A stretch of 64,000 nt of DNA from NCBI GenBank assembly GCA_037953745.1, contig JBAKBP010007998.1:1-64000 (forward strand), given 5' to 3'. The notes beneath the pieces were generated by a model. The model saw nothing but the letters and a program-made list of their open reading frames with translations. It was not told the DNA's origin and did no database searches. This document shows, in pieces, positions 32,866 to 44,879 of this stretch (position 1 is its first letter; each line of letters opens with the position of its first letter). Source of the DNA: Lithodes maja. Taxonomy: Eukaryota; Arthropoda; Malacostraca; Decapoda; Lithodidae. The translations under genes and the position numbers were made by a program.

Positions 32866-33990
32866 TCTAAGAATTCCAGTGTGTAGCCTATGAAGCAGCA
32901 AGCAGGACTAACAGGGCACCTCACAGGCAGATATTCACGACTTACCACGCACTAAAGCAATTTATATAACTTAAGGCAACACAACGCACGTGCACAGAAA
33001 AACACACACACACATACCATCAACACACGCACATGAATACACAAATTGTTCACCACACGGTCCACACGCACATATCACGCATACCTTCAACATATGCACA
33101 TACAAAGACATGAAAACACTTGTCTCATACACAGTAAACATTTCAGAAGAATTAATAGTAAATGATGACTTCGAAAAACGTATTTTAATATTACGGTTTT
33201 TTAATTTATTATATACTTTTAAATTGCGGTAATAAGTCAGTAAATAATTAATTATAATCATTGCTTGATATTCTTGACTCTTAAAATTACGGTATTACGG
33301 TAATAAGGCTGCTTGTCTTGTGTGACTGAAAAATCCATCGAATATCTTTAACATTGAAGGTGTAGGCTATACGGTTATATAAAATATTACCATAAACTTA
33401 AGGAAAATGTATGCATAACTATACATGTTTTATACTTATGTTTGAAGTATTAAAACACTATTGACTGGTTTATAGTATCACATACATTACCTCTATTTTC
33501 ATGTTTATAATATTTTGGATTTATTTAGCATGCAATAACATGAAATGGATGGGTAATTGGTACTGACTGGACGGAATTTGGTGTTTTTACTCTATACGCG
33601 CACATACGTACACATACACGCACTGCACATACAAACATATTATAGGCTACACACATTACATGGGCCTGACCTATTATAGAATAGCCAATAAGACATTGAC
33701 ATTCACTCTTTATAATAATAATAATAATAATACACACATACAAACACACGCACGTACAGTTGGCCAAATAAGTGATGTCGCGGCACCAAGTATATTTCGA
33801 TCAATAATTGGTATCAGCACTATCTAAACATTAATGTATCGTTTCGAGCGAGATATACAAACATTTGCCTATCTTTACACACCCTATTCAACATCTGACA
33901 GATATTAATACAACACTCAACGAGCAAAACGTAATGACAGCGGAGACACAACTTATTTGGCTAAACGTACACACACACAGGCCCGCCTGA
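32866..33990. other. No gene recognised
   Basis: AT-rich DNA with CA-rich patches (32995-33080, 33600-33640) and an ATA run at 33715-33732. No exon or known repeat. Confidence 0.5.
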
Positions 33991-33996
33991 ACATTA

Positions 33997-34175
33997 TACA
34001 TTAGCTGATAAGCCATTGACACATAACAACAGCACACACACCTCAACTTATACATTAGCTGATAAGCCATTGACACATAGCAACAGCACACACACCTCAA
34101 CTTATACATTAGCTGATAAGACATCGACACTTATATAGCAACAACATACACGCCTAAACTTATATATCAGTAGAT
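33997..34175. repeat. 54-bp tandem repeat, about three copies
   Basis: tacattagctgataagccat recurs near 33998 and 34051, and with changes near 34105, each followed by a cacatagcaacagcacacac-type segment. Confidence 0.88.
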
Positions 34176-34299
34176 AAGACATTGGCATAAGATATTGACA
34201 TTGGTAGCTCAAACACGCACGCAAGCATATACGGTATATATATATATATATATATATATTAGTTGACAATACCTTGATACCGTTGGAGATCCACACTCT

Positions 34300-36110
34300 C
34301 TCAATATCAATATATTAGAAACTTTACAAAGCAAAGAAGCAAGACTGATTAGACGTGATTCAACACACACTACATCTACACACGTAGACGGCCATGGCGC
34401 AGGTAGCAGGCACAAAAACATGACGAAATCGGAAGGACGCGCGGACACAAGAGCACTGCGGGGTGGAATGGAAAACAAATGATTGGGCATGCGCAGAACT
34501 ACAGAAAACGGGAGCTCGAGGGAAGTTTGATGCGCCTATTTATATTTTATTTATACTATTATTAGCGGCTTTAGTATAGCTTGTGAGGCACCTCTAAGAC
34601 TCAAATGGTTAGTTGAGATATATTATACGCCATCAATTAATAGAGACCGATCCTAAGCTATGTAAAGATGTATTTTATGCTAGCCAGAACAAACAATCGT
34701 ATTGAGGTGGTTACAGGTTAAACCCGTATTTGCCTTGCGCCTTTAATCTTTCACGTCACAATTAATATCCTCAGTACGATATATTACAATCAAATTACTT
34801 ACAACCATTTTCATGTAACTACTAAAGTAGAAGCTTGTAAATTCGGGACTAAGTAGAATTAAATAGTTAGCGAGAGGAGTGGGTGATATCATGATCTCTT
34901 TCATAAATTAACGCTCAGTTTCGTTATAGTTCGTTTCTTTCCAGCTGATGATAATTTGCCCCGTCTCAATGTTGATTACCCAGTTATTACGAAGGTTTAG
35001 AAGCGAAATATATTATTAATTATAAACACTTGGTATATATAATGCAGAGACACAGTACTTTCATATTTGTCCATATAGCCAAGTATTAAAAACTCAGTTG
35101 CTAAGGGATTCAATTTACCATCAGCTGGAAATAAAGAGACTATATAATTATGTGATTAGCAACTCCCTTACTAGTGTTTAGGAATACTGTTGCTTATAAT
35201 ACATTGGTACAGCATTCGCCATTTACCTTATAATCTTCTAGGTCATGTTAGTTGTGTAAGACTATAATTACAAAAGGCTAGATTAGTTATGTTAAGTTTA
35301 TCAATTGAGGTTACTTAGCCATTTGAATCTCGGTTACTATACTTTCCCCGAGCCACCATGAAAGTACACAAAATTAGTAGATATTTAATAAACATATTAA
35401 TTTTAGTACTAATAATTAGCTACAGATCCTAATATGTACAGTGATTTCAGTACTATGAACAAAACCCTATTAGGCAAAACACAAAGGTTAAACTACAAAG
35501 CAACATTGCGTTCTTGTATACCTTCGGGATTTGCCTAATTATATTGTTTCATATTACTGAGAAACCCGTTCCTATTTATATTTGATCTGGAGCTAATTTT
35601 GATACTAGTGTTAATTTCGAGTACTTCCATGGCAGCTCGGAGTAAGCATTCACTAGGCTATAGGTTTCTCCAGTTTGGCTTTATCAGTTGTTTAGATAAG
35701 TTCTTACGTTTTACTTACTAGCCAAACAAGAACAACGCATATTGTTTGCAAAATACAAAATATATTTGCAAGAATACGTACGCGGCCTGTGTAAATTAAA
35801 TAATTAATTAGGCTAGAGTCTAGACACTCGTATACAGAACGTTAGAACTAAGATCATGTTTATTTTAAACAGTTATTATGACTATCTGATATCAAAGCAT
35901 CGCACACACTATGAATAACAAGAGTAGGTTATCCGATATGGGCTAAGAAATCAAGTATGTAGTAGTTTTATGAATGGAAATTAAGACCCTGGCGCTAATA
36001 GGCATGTACATTTTTCGGGAGACTCCAGTGCTCAAATACTCCCACGGTGACTCTATAATTACGTCTGATCCATCGCGCTGGTTTATTGTGAGTGGCATCT
36101 AATCTATTTA
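34300..36110. other. Long stretch without a recognisable gene
   Basis: 34380-34520 is more GC- and CpG-rich than its surroundings, but no exon follows. 34936-35145 shares words in order (tttcttt..agctgatgataa, atgcagagacacagt, catatttgtcca) with 60780-60965, so it is a dispersed repeat. The rest is AT-rich with no coding signal. Confidence 0.5.
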
Positions 36111-36111
36111 C

Positions 36112-36250
36112 CGTCTTGGTGGTGTAATGGTTAGAGTGTTTACAAATCTGTGTGTGATAACCCAGGTTCGAATCCCGGTGGATCACATATATGCTCTCAT
36201 TAATTCATTGGAGGTGTTTGGTGTTGTGGTGAAATTAATAAAATATAGAT
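36112..36250 (+). mobile_element. tRNA-derived SINE head
   Basis: ggtggtgtaatggttagag is A-box-like and aggttcgaatcccgg is a good B box about 40 bp later. The acceptor stem does not close, so it is not a tRNA gene. It is followed by atgctctcattaattcattg, which has a counterpart next to the inverted copy at 58965-59080. Confidence 0.75.
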
Positions 36251-36566
36251 TGTGAGTGTGTGAATCCCAGACTGTCACAGTATTCAAGGTGTAGCCGAAC
36301 AAGTATACTTGCTAACATTTTAGTATCTACGTTGCACCTCCTTCAGCATTGTTGGCTTTGTCCTGACGGTCGCTAGTCCTGGGTAGTTACCTCGGATACT
36401 GAATGGGTAGTTACGTCGGATACTATTTCAAGCTTTAAGACAAATTATGATAAACATATTGGGGGTCTTTAACTTGAAATAAATAAATATTGGAGGTGGG
36501 GGTCTACTGTATACAAGAATACTTCTTACTCCCCAACTAAATACGATTAGGTAAGCACGGTTAGGT

Positions 36567-36568
<2 letters not shown>

Positions 36569-36607
<39 letters not shown>

Positions 36608-37025
36608 ACAATGAACGGAGGAAGGAAAAACACAGATAAAACAAAAAGGTCCATGTGCCTAAAGGCATCCTCCATTCATAAAATGTTTGTAACAACTGGA
36701 TTTAAACATTTGTAGATTGTAAGTTTGTGGAAAGCAATTCGAGGGAAGTGAATTCCAAAGAGTAGTAGCTCTGGGGATAAATGAATTCTGATAAGCAGAA
36801 GTTCTGCATTGTGGAGGAGAAAGTGTAAATTCATGGGCGCTCTCAGCTGCCCTAGTTCTACGGGGAAAGATGTGGAGAGGCGGCACAATTGAAGCAAGTT
36901 CCTCGGAACAATTGCTGTGAAAGTATCTGTAGAATAATGCAAGGGATGCAACGTTTCTTCGTATGGATAATGTAGGAAGGTCCTGTGTGATTGCAGGGTT
37001 ATTGATTAATCTAAGTTACATGTGT
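36569..37025 (-). pseudogene. C-terminal remnant of a CR1/jockey-type LINE with poly(A) tail
   Basis: Minus strand reads LINNPAITQDLPTLSIRRNV, then ASLALFYRYFH, FPRRTRAAESAHEF, RTSAYQNSFIPRATTLWNSL and a stop. This is the typical end of many animal LINE proteins. The poly(T) at 36569-36601 on the plus strand is its poly(A) tail. An in-frame stop lies upstream near 37025, and the fragment is heavily 5' truncated. Confidence 0.82.
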
Positions 37026-37286
37026 GCTCCACCTTATGTCTGTTGAGATGAGATGTGGTCACTCAGATACTTGTATGAATGGACAGATTTGTGTTCTAGT
37101 TGGGGATATCTGGCAGGGTTGCTTTAAAGGTGAATTCCTGGGGTGAAACTTATTCAAAATACATTGTAAATTGAGATCTGCTTGGTTTGTATGATACTGG
37201 AGACTTTCCTATACAACATATATAGAATGTTTAAGCAGAGCAAGGTGATATTATCTAAGAGGGATTATAATACGTATTTTGTCTGC

Positions 37287-37303
37287 CACACACACACATA
37301 CAC

Positions 37304-37342
<39 letters not shown>
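37287..37342. repeat. (CA)n microsatellite
   Basis: CA run with two short interruptions. Confidence 0.95.
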
Positions 37343-37343
<1 letters not shown>

Positions 37344-37544
37344 CATACACGAACACAAGCAGCCTAGATTTGACCGATGTATATATAATCACAACTATAT
37401 ATAATCACACCTCTCCCTCCTCCCCCCCCCCCCCCACGTCCCCTCCCCAAGAAGAAAGTTAGGCTACCTATATGGCCTGAGCGATTATGACCAATCTAAT
37501 AATACAATCTGAACTAACTGGTTCTGGGCAAGCGAATATTAAGG

Positions 37545-37880
37545 GGGGATGGTTTATTTTTGGGTCGACTATTTCATAAATATATTATTATTTTACTTTC
37601 CTCCCTAGACCTCCATCAAACTTAAAACAAACATCCATTAGATCCCCTTTCTAGATTAATTTGTAAATTTTTCTTTGGCTGGTTCTTCCAAAATTACAGG
37701 CTCACTATCGTTCGCCAGGAATAAAATTGACACCTAAATAGCACGAAAGGTCTTAATATTGACAAATAAATGGGGCGAAAGGTCTTAAAACCGACAAACT
37801 AATGAAGCAAACTTCTTCAAATCTGAAAACGAATGGGGCTAAACATGATGGAAAAGGGGGGTCCAGAAAAACGACCCATA
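37545..37880 (-). repeat. Dispersed repeat (gggg...tttctggaccccc family), copy 2, inverted
   Basis: Contains ctccctagacctccatcaaa, gctcactatcgttcgccagg, ggggctaaacatgatgg and ggtccagaaaaac, which are the reverse complements of the segments of 22820-23165 in reverse order. A second partial unit in plus orientation follows at 38195-38360 (agcgatagcaagcc, taccgaaaaatgtacaa, gttggaggtctagggagg), making a head-to-head pair. Confidence 0.82.
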
Positions 37881-37970
37881 TCCCCTTATTCGCGCGGCAA
37901 ATTGTAACCAAACAAAATATTATAGTTAGATACTATTATCATTTGTGTATTTGTTCTTCTTCTTGGGTTT

Positions 37971-38158
37971 GACCCTTTCAGTACCGGTGGCGTTTGATTT
38001 ATTGTATTTCTGCTACTTGTTGACGATTTTATGAAACTTCGGAAAGATACATGTTGGCTATAATAAGTAATGGAGATAGACAGTAGCCTTTTAATGAGTA
38101 GACGTTCTTCCTCACCTATATAAAATAGTCTCATAGTTGCCAGCATATAATGGGTTTA
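37971..38158. mobile_element. MITE-like element with ACCCTTTCAGTACCGG end
   Basis: Starts gaccctttcagtaccggtgg and ends aatgggtttaac. Its left end resembles that of 54842-55474 (aaccccttctgtaccggcg, then acgattttatgaa and gacgattttgtgaag). It lies between the two opposed dispersed-repeat units. Confidence 0.6.
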
Positions 38159-38746
38159 ACGAACAGTATTTTACGATGGTTATGTTCACATTTTTGCTAG
38201 CGAGCGATAGCAAGCCGGCAATTTAGGAGGAACCGGCCTTCAACCGTGCCATTTTACTACCGAAAAATGTACAACTTGGTCTCGAAGAAAGGATTTTTTT
38301 TTCTTTTTCTTTTTAAAGCTTGTTGGAGGTCTAGGGAGGAAACTAGATATATAAATATATAAATAAACAAATAAGTCTCACCACAACCGCTCGGAAAACT
38401 TGTAACCAAACAAAATATATTACTTACCTATTAATACTATTTTTGTAATTGGTGATGTTGGGTTCAATCTCTCAATCGCTCTTTCTCTCATTAAAAGAAA
38501 ATGTATAAGGGGAAAAGCATTTACAAATTCAGATATTATTTATAACACACACACACACACAGTATTGGGCTCCTGGTTGCTGAAATTTACGTGTAAGTGC
38601 AAGTGTAATTGAGTGTGTGTATATATGTAAGTGGGTATGTGTGTGTAAAAATGTGTGGATGTGTGATTGCGTGTGTGCATAAGCTTGTGTATGTGGTGTG
38701 TGTAAACGTTTGTTTATGCGTGATTGAGTGTGTCCATAAGTTTGTG

Positions 38747-39203
38747 TACTTACTCTAGTTGTACTTACTCTAGTTGTATTGCGGGAGTGAGCATGCTCGT
38801 TATTTCCCGCCTCCTATATGTGTAGGTGTTATATGTATCGTTGGAATGGCTGTGGATGTGTGTGTAGTCTGTATTTTTAGCCAATTGGCGACATCGGAAA
38901 CGAAGGCTTAGGGTGGATCTGTATGGTACCATTCTCACTATAGACGGTACCGTCTCGCCCGAAGGCTTAGGTAGCCATCAGCTTAGGTGAACCATATGAT
39001 ACCCATCTCGCCTTGTACCATTTTTGCCAACCCCAGATGGGACGTCACAACGTCGTCCACTTATTCCAGGTACCTATTTACAGCTAGGTGAACTGAGGCT
39101 AACACATGAAAGGAGACAAGCCCAATTTGTCTCCGCCCGGCCGGGGATTGAACCCCCGACCCCTTGTGTGTGAGATGAGAGCTCTACCTACTAGGCTACG
39201 GGC
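38747..39203 (-). mobile_element. tRNA-derived SINE, about 457 bp, minus strand
   Basis: Inverted copy of 59877-60333. Read on the minus strand it begins agcccgtagcctagtaggta (A-box region), then gggggttcaatccccggcc (B box), a body with cacctagctgtaaataggta, and a tail of caactagagtaagta repeats. The acceptor-like ends gcccgta and ccgggcg partly pair. The two copies look nearly identical. Confidence 0.9.
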
Positions 39204-39715
39204 TGTGTGCGTGTGCATAAGCTTGTGTATGTGCGTGTGTTAAAGTGTGTGTATGTGTAAGTGCATGTGTTTGTGCGTGATTGCGTGTGTGAGTATGTTG
39301 AGGCAGTGCTGTGAACTACATGATAGCAAGCTGGGTATTATTTAATTTATTTTAATTTTATGTAGCCTATGTACAGTAGCTTATATATATTTATGTTACT
39401 GTAAGGTATATATGGACCCCAGTATGGTCCCCTCTGTACTGTGTGAGTCTGAAATAAATTATTATTATTATTATTATATTATTATTATTATTGTGTTAAA
39501 ATGGTCCCTGTACAAATCATCATAGTTTCCCAAATAAACACCATTTTCTTATATAGTAACTACAGTTTTCTTTGGATGAATTTCAAGGGTAACTATGCGC
39601 ACTTTACAATAAATCTGACTTACCATACAAACACTCCCATTAGTAGCGCACTGAAATTAGTTATTTATTTACTTTTTACTGGTTCCTTGTTGGCACTTCA
39701 TATCAATAAGTAATA

Positions 39716-40455
39716 AGTAAATAGTTTTAGTTACATTTTACGTATTCAAGATACAAATCCAATACGTAAAAACAGCTAGAATAAGTAATAAGTAACTAGT
39801 TTTAGTTACATTTTACGTATTCATGATACAGATCCAACACGTAAAAACAGCTAGATTTTACCGGTTCAGGATAGGGCCTATATTCAATACGTAAAAACTA
39901 AAAATAGGATTTTTTTTTCGCAGTGATGAACAAACATAATTTTCTGACCTAGTTTAAGATACATATCCAATACGTAAAAACAGCAAGCATAAGTAATAAG
40001 GGTAAGATTAGGAGTAGTGGGCGTACCACTACCGACATACAGCATAAAATGATAAATCATATATAAAACATTAACCTAACCTAACCTAACCTAGTACTAC
40101 ATGAATACTAGGTTAGGTTAGGTTAGGTTGTTTGGTTAGGTTAATATTTTATAGATGAGTTATGCTGTATGTTGGTAGTGGTACGCCCAATACTCCTAAT
40201 CTTACCGTAATAAGTAACTAGTTTTAATCACATTTTACATATTCAAAATACAAATCCATTACGTAAAATCAGCTAGAATAAGTAATAAGTACTGTAAATA
40301 GTTTTAGTTACATTTTACTTATTCAAGATACAGATCCAATACGTAAAAACAGCTAGAATAAAAGTTGGCACTTCATTTCAATAAGTAATAAGTAATAAGT
40401 AAATAGTTTTAGTTACATTTTACGTATTCAAAATACAAATCCAATACGTAAAAAA
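39716..40455. repeat. Minisatellite of about 85 bp with an inserted foldback
   Basis: Units contain tagttttagttacattttac, gtattcaagatacaaatcca and atacgtaaaaacagctagaa. At least six imperfect copies are present. The foldback at 40001-40206 interrupts one unit, and a LINE fragment follows. Confidence 0.9.
40001..40206. mobile_element. 206-bp foldback element carrying TTAGG units, 8-bp TSD
   Basis: Left arm ggtaagattaggagtagtgg and right arm ccaatactcctaatcttacc are inverted complements, and pairing extends inward with few mismatches to the centre. Near the centre the left arm has four CCTAA units and the right arm four TTAGG units. Direct repeats GTAATAAG flank it (39993-40000 and 40207-40214), and the flanks join to restore the minisatellite unit. 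An 8-bp duplication would fit a hAT- or P-like origin. Confidence 0.88.
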
Positions 40456-40458
40456 AAC

Positions 40459-40740
40459 GGTGTTCCTCCTGTTGTTATCAAAAACTGTGCTTCCGTGCTG
40501 ACTCCCTGCCTAGGCAAACTCTTTCGTCTCTGTCTATCCTCTAATGTCTTCCCTTCATGCTGGAAGTTTGCTCACATTCAACCTGTCCCAAAGAAGGGTG
40601 ACCGCTCTCAACCCTCCAACTATCGTCCAATTGCTCTCATCTCTTGTCTTTCTAAAGTTTTTGAAACTATTCTTGCTTCCAAATTTCTTAAGCATTTCTC
40701 TTCTCATAATCTGCTCTCAGATCGCCAGTATGGCTACCTT
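40459..40740 (+). pseudogene. Fragment of a LINE reverse transcriptase (fingers region)
   Basis: Reads CWKFAHIQPVPKKGDRS, then PSNYRPIALISCLSKVFE and SDRQYG, the conserved stretch before motif A in jockey/CR1-type enzymes. It is lost after 40740 and starts inside the minisatellite, so both ends are truncated. Confidence 0.85.
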
Positions 40741-40934
40741 ATTAAGAATCATGTTCGAAAATCAAGTTAAAGGCAGTATAATGAAGAAAACAGAAATTTC
40801 ATGTGTGTATTCATTTAATGGGCTTTAACTATTGCTAGCACACCCGAGTCCCTGCAGCGGGCCGATGAAGGAAGGTTGCCCACACTCAGCCGCCTCTGGC
40901 CGCCCATATGCCTGCAGCGGGCCGCCGGTTCTGG

Positions 40935-41140
40935 TTTATAGGGAAGCTACTGGTCAACCTAAGCCTTCGGGTGAGACTGGTACTGTAGTGAGAATGGTAC
41001 CGTACAGATTAACCCTAAGCCTTCGTTTCCAAATGTCGCCAATTGGCTAAAAAAATACAGACTACACACACATCCACAGCCATTCCAACGATACATAAAC
41101 ACTTAACATGCATTTCACGCAATACATTCCCAGTTAAGGA
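40935..41140 (+). mobile_element. 3' half of the tRNA-derived SINE family
   Basis: Contains aacctaagccttcgggtgag, gagaatggtaccgtacagat and tcgccaattggctaaaa, and matches the 3' part of 59877-60333. The tRNA-like head is missing. Confidence 0.85.
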
Positions 41141-41254
41141 GGCGCGATAATAATGAGCTTAGCTCGCATTGCGTGGATTCCCCTTGACGAACAAGTGAGA
41201 GTGAGAGATAGATAGCATTAGAAATAATGTGAATGTAATAATATTAATAATAAT

Positions 41255-41478
41255 AATCGTCTGGTTACTTATATAGCGCCCGTATCTCCTCCTTCGAGGA
41301 ATCACAAGCGCTTGGCTTTCTTTGGTCTACCAGAGACCATTACCCATCCCCCTTGCTCATTGGGGAGATGGTAGCCGCCGGCTATATCCCAGAAAAACTT
41401 TTCAATCTGAGTGGGGATTGAACACGAACCTGCAAGATGTGAATCAGGCACGCTATCAACTGAGCCAGCCGGACGGCT
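41255..41478 (-). mobile_element. Another tRNA-derived SINE head, minus strand
   Basis: On the minus strand it starts gccgtccggctggctcagtt (A-box-like TGGCTCAGTTGATAGC) and has caggttcgtgttcaatcccc (B-box-like). The body ends in an agcgcttgtgattcc / gggcgctatataagt motif common in SINE and LINE 3' ends. Distinct from the other two SINE families here. Confidence 0.7.
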
Positions 41479-41713
41479 AAATGTAGGCCAACCTAGTGTC
41501 ACAAAAAATGTTCATAGACCTAACAGTTACACTGTTAGGCCTTATCTATATACCGGTATCTATCTATTACTGTACCAGATGCCTTGATTCCCAAGGGGCG
41601 TGGTCAAGAATGAGCAACCTCCATCGAGGCAATTTGTTTAATTAGGTCTATCTGGCTTAATTGTTTCCAGGGAGGGAGGGTCGCAAGCCTAACTGGCAAG
41701 TACCCATTCGGGA

Positions 41714-42012
41714 AGGATGTAGCATCCGGGCGTACGGTCGTCATGTTTAGAGAGGTTAGCTTGCGCTTGCGGTTACGTTTCCGTCTATTTTGACTGCTTT
41801 TTTATTCTGTAATAATGTAATTTGCCCCCTGCGGGCAAATTATATGATGATGACAATAAGTCATGGGGGGGTGAGGGGGAGAAAAGCCGCCTTCAACCTA
41901 TTATTGTATCCCACGGCACTGCCGGCAGTCAAAATAGACATAAACGTAATCGCGAGCCTGTGATCTAGTACTGTAGTGTAAAAAGGCGGGCGATACGCCC
42001 GAATACTACTTC
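41714..42012. mobile_element. About 300-bp MITE with imperfect 85-bp TIRs
   Basis: The left arm ends ttacgtttccgtctattttg (41773-41792). The right arm holds the inverted match caaaatagacataaacgtaa (41936-41955). Outer parts also match, including atccgggcgtacgg against the inverted ttcgggcgtatcg. No coding frame. Confidence 0.72.
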
Positions 42013-42630
42013 CTTGCCGCCTATTCTATTAGGACCATTAGCCTATGCTTTAATAATAGGCTAATAATATTAACATATAGCCTAGCCTAAATAATAATAA
42101 AGTACCGGTAATACACCGTAATAGGCTAATAGCCTAATAACAATTTCTAATTTCTGCCTAGGCCTATGTAATAATAATAATAATAATTATAATAACAATA
42201 TTAACATGATTACATGAATGGTAGGCCTATGCAGGGGTTGTTTAATTGCTGTGGGGGGGGGGGAAATAATGTGCGTCCGTCTCCTTTAATATTACCGGTA
42301 GGCTATCTAGGAATCTAGCTTTTATTCATCATGCCTATGAAGAAATGATAAAGTTAAAGTTGTGAAGGTAAGGAATGAGTAGTTCTATTGAGGTACTATA
42401 CTGTAAGCGGTGTAACAAAATAAAGTTATTCCACTAGCCCATCCTATTGTGACAAGTAAAAAGTTACCACCTTGGTCTTAGTCTTGGTGCGAGAGTCACG
42501 CTCGACTGGTCGAGGTGTGGCCTTAGTATCGGCTCTCTCTCCTAGGATAAACTTATAGACTATAATGGAAAAGGACAGGTTGAGAATAAAAGAAGATTGT
42601 TCCCCCGTGGCCATTCTCACCCCAGCCTCA

Positions 42631-43635
42631 CTATTGTGAGGCTGATCTTTTCCTCCACACTCCCTCTAGGTAGTCCTTAACACTCCGTGCAGTGGTCTCA
42701 TTCCACATGTTTAGGTCGTTCAGGCCAAGCAGGTAGATCACTATTCCGTCGAGCCCCCATTCATACCTTCCTACCACTGCATTCCATTCCTCCGCACCAA
42801 TCTCTTGCACTATGGATCTTAGCATTACCCGCCTTTCTCCTTCATATTTTCTGCACTTTAGGAGGATATGCTCCACAGTCTCATCCTCCCCGCTCTCGCA
42901 CATCTTGCATGCCTTGTTGCCTTCATTTGACCATCTATATGTTCTGCTGTTCAGCTCAAGCGACTTAGTTCGGGCCTTGAAGAGGAGTTCACCTCCGATG
43001 CTCCCATCGTAGAATGGCTCCCTTCTTGGCTGTTGCTTACACATGTACCATTCTAGTGAACTCTTGTTTCTCATATTCCCCGCCCATTCGTCCCTTGCTA
43101 CGCTTTGTACCCGTTTGCCGATCTCTTTCTTCCATCTCTCATGGCTCCACATTTCCATACTTTCCCCCATCATGATACCACGCATTCCGTACTTCTCTAT
43201 CTTTCTGTCGCACATCTTGTTCCATTTACTGCTCTCCTTAGCCCATTCAAACACCTTTCGTGCCCATCTATCACCATTCATTTTTTCCAGTCTGACCCGG
43301 TACCATAGGACTCCCTTGTCTATTCTTTCTTCAAAGGAGCTCCACCCCGCATCACCTCTCAAGGCTTCTACTGCAGTGTACTTGTTCGCTCCCAGTGCGA
43401 GCCTTCCGACCCTATTCTGGGCAACTTCCAGCTTTGCCGTGTCATTCGTTGTCCACGGGATGGTTTCCAGACCATACATCAGGCCTGGCACCGCCATCCC
43501 TTTCCATACTCCTCGCACTACTTCATACTTGTTCGCTCTACACCTTGCAGCACTGCCAAGTCTTCCCACCCACTGGCTCGCTCTTGTTAGTCTCTCATCT
43601 TTTGTTTTCTCGCATCCTCTTGCATCCACTGTCAT
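42631..43635 (-). pseudogene. LINE polyprotein, C-terminal part (frameshifted)
   Basis: Begins EMTVDARG after the frame break near 43640-43650. It has the thumb-like VPGLMYGLETIPW stretch and a C-terminal CKMCESGEDETVEHILLKC (C-x2-C-x10-H-x4-C). It ends at a stop at 42631. It joins the RT piece at 43632-43971 by a shift of two bases. Confidence 0.82.
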
Positions 43636-43971
43636 TTCCAGGTACTGTACTTGTATTCATTTGTTTGGGTAATAATATTATTCCCAAGTAGCCACGTCGC
43701 ACCCACATCCGTTTCATCTCCATTCACTACTAGTACTTTACTTTTCTCCCTGCTAAAGCTCACATTCAGATCATTCCCATATTCGGACACCACATCTAGC
43801 ATCCTCTGTAGATCCTCTCGGTTGTCGCTCATGATCACTACATCATCTGCATATAGCAAGATACCCAGACGTTCGTTCCCAATTAGTGTTCCCCTGCCGG
43901 CTTCTTTCATTCTTGCAGCTAGTTCCTCTGTGTACATCCCAAACAGGAGGGGGGATAGCCCACAGCCCTAG
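43632..43971 (-). pseudogene. LINE reverse transcriptase core piece, 5' truncated
   Basis: Reads GCGLSPLLFGMYTEELA (motif B end) and ILLYADDVVIMSDN (catalytic motif C). A TAG stands directly before GCGLSP, where a Gln is usual, and no further RT is seen upstream, so the element is cut there. A tandem copy of the five bases agtac (minus strand) shifts the frame into the next piece. The clade was not resolved. Confidence 0.85.
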
Positions 43972-44029
43972 CCACCAGTTCAGTCAGTCAGTCACCAGTT
44001 TCAGTTTCACATTCACATTCAGATGTCCC

Positions 44030-44471
44030 ATCTCAGTTCCTGTACGGTTTTCTTTGCCGATGTTCACAGATACGTTTTTCTCCATTCTCATTGGGTTTTC
44101 TACATTCACAATCGGTTTCCTACATTCACATTCGAGTTTCTACATTCCCATTCACCACAATCGGTTTTTTACATTCACATTCATATTTGTTTCACTACAT
44201 TTACATTCACATTCGTTTCTCTACATTCACATTCGTTTCTCTACATTCACATTCACATTCGTTTCTCTACATTCACATTCGTTTCTCTACATTCACATTC
44301 ACTTTCGTTTCTCTACATTCACATTCGTTTCTCTACATTCACTTCACATTCGTTTCTCCACATTCACATTCGTTTCTCTACATTCACATTCGTTTCTACA
44401 TTCACATTAGTTTCTCAACATTCACATTCACATTCGTTTCTCTACATTCACATTCACATTCGTTTCTCTAC
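44030..44471. repeat. ACATTC-type hexamer/20-bp minisatellite, block 1
   Basis: Repeats of ctacattcacattcgtttct with extra acattc hexamers. Open frames spelling HSHSFLYIHIRFSTFTF are products of the repeat. It is interrupted by a solo LTR at 44472-44879 and resumes at 44885. Confidence 0.95.
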
Positions 44472-44879
44472 TGAAATGCTGGGTGTGAAGGGAATTTTTC
44501 TGTCCTGAAAACTCCCCAGGCCCACTTTAGGATCAACCTTTCCTGGTACCTGGCGCGGGGCTCGAACCTCTGAAGGGAGTTTAACCCTCCTAAAAACCCA
44601 CAGGTTTTGAGATGCCTTGGGTGGGGTTCGAACCCTGGTTAGTGACCATGGCCATCACCACCAGGCCCGCGCGCTAACCCACTGTACTACCACGGACGTA
44701 CTAAAAGTATAGTAACCTTAGTCCGATTTGTAAGAACCAGGTGATAGTCTCGTCACGACTCGTGGTGATTCACGTGATGAGTTTATTGGACTTACCATCC
44801 ACGACTATTTTACACTATACCTGACGTCAACTCGGGTAGTACATTATTGGGGTTGCGGGATATTTTCAAGGGCATTACA
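44472..44879 (-). mobile_element. Solo LTR of the TRIM family with 5-bp TSD
   Basis: 408 bp from tgaaatgctggg to gggcattaca on the plus strand, flanked by TCTAC at 44467-44471 and 44880-44884. This isolated copy fixes the LTR ends exactly as TG...CA. It carries the same tRNA-like module and a TGACGTCA palindrome. It is somewhat more diverged than the array copies. Confidence 0.93.

Noticed and set aside
36112..36186. A tRNA gene
   Set aside because: A- and B-box-like sequences are present but the acceptor stem does not pair and a SINE-like body follows.
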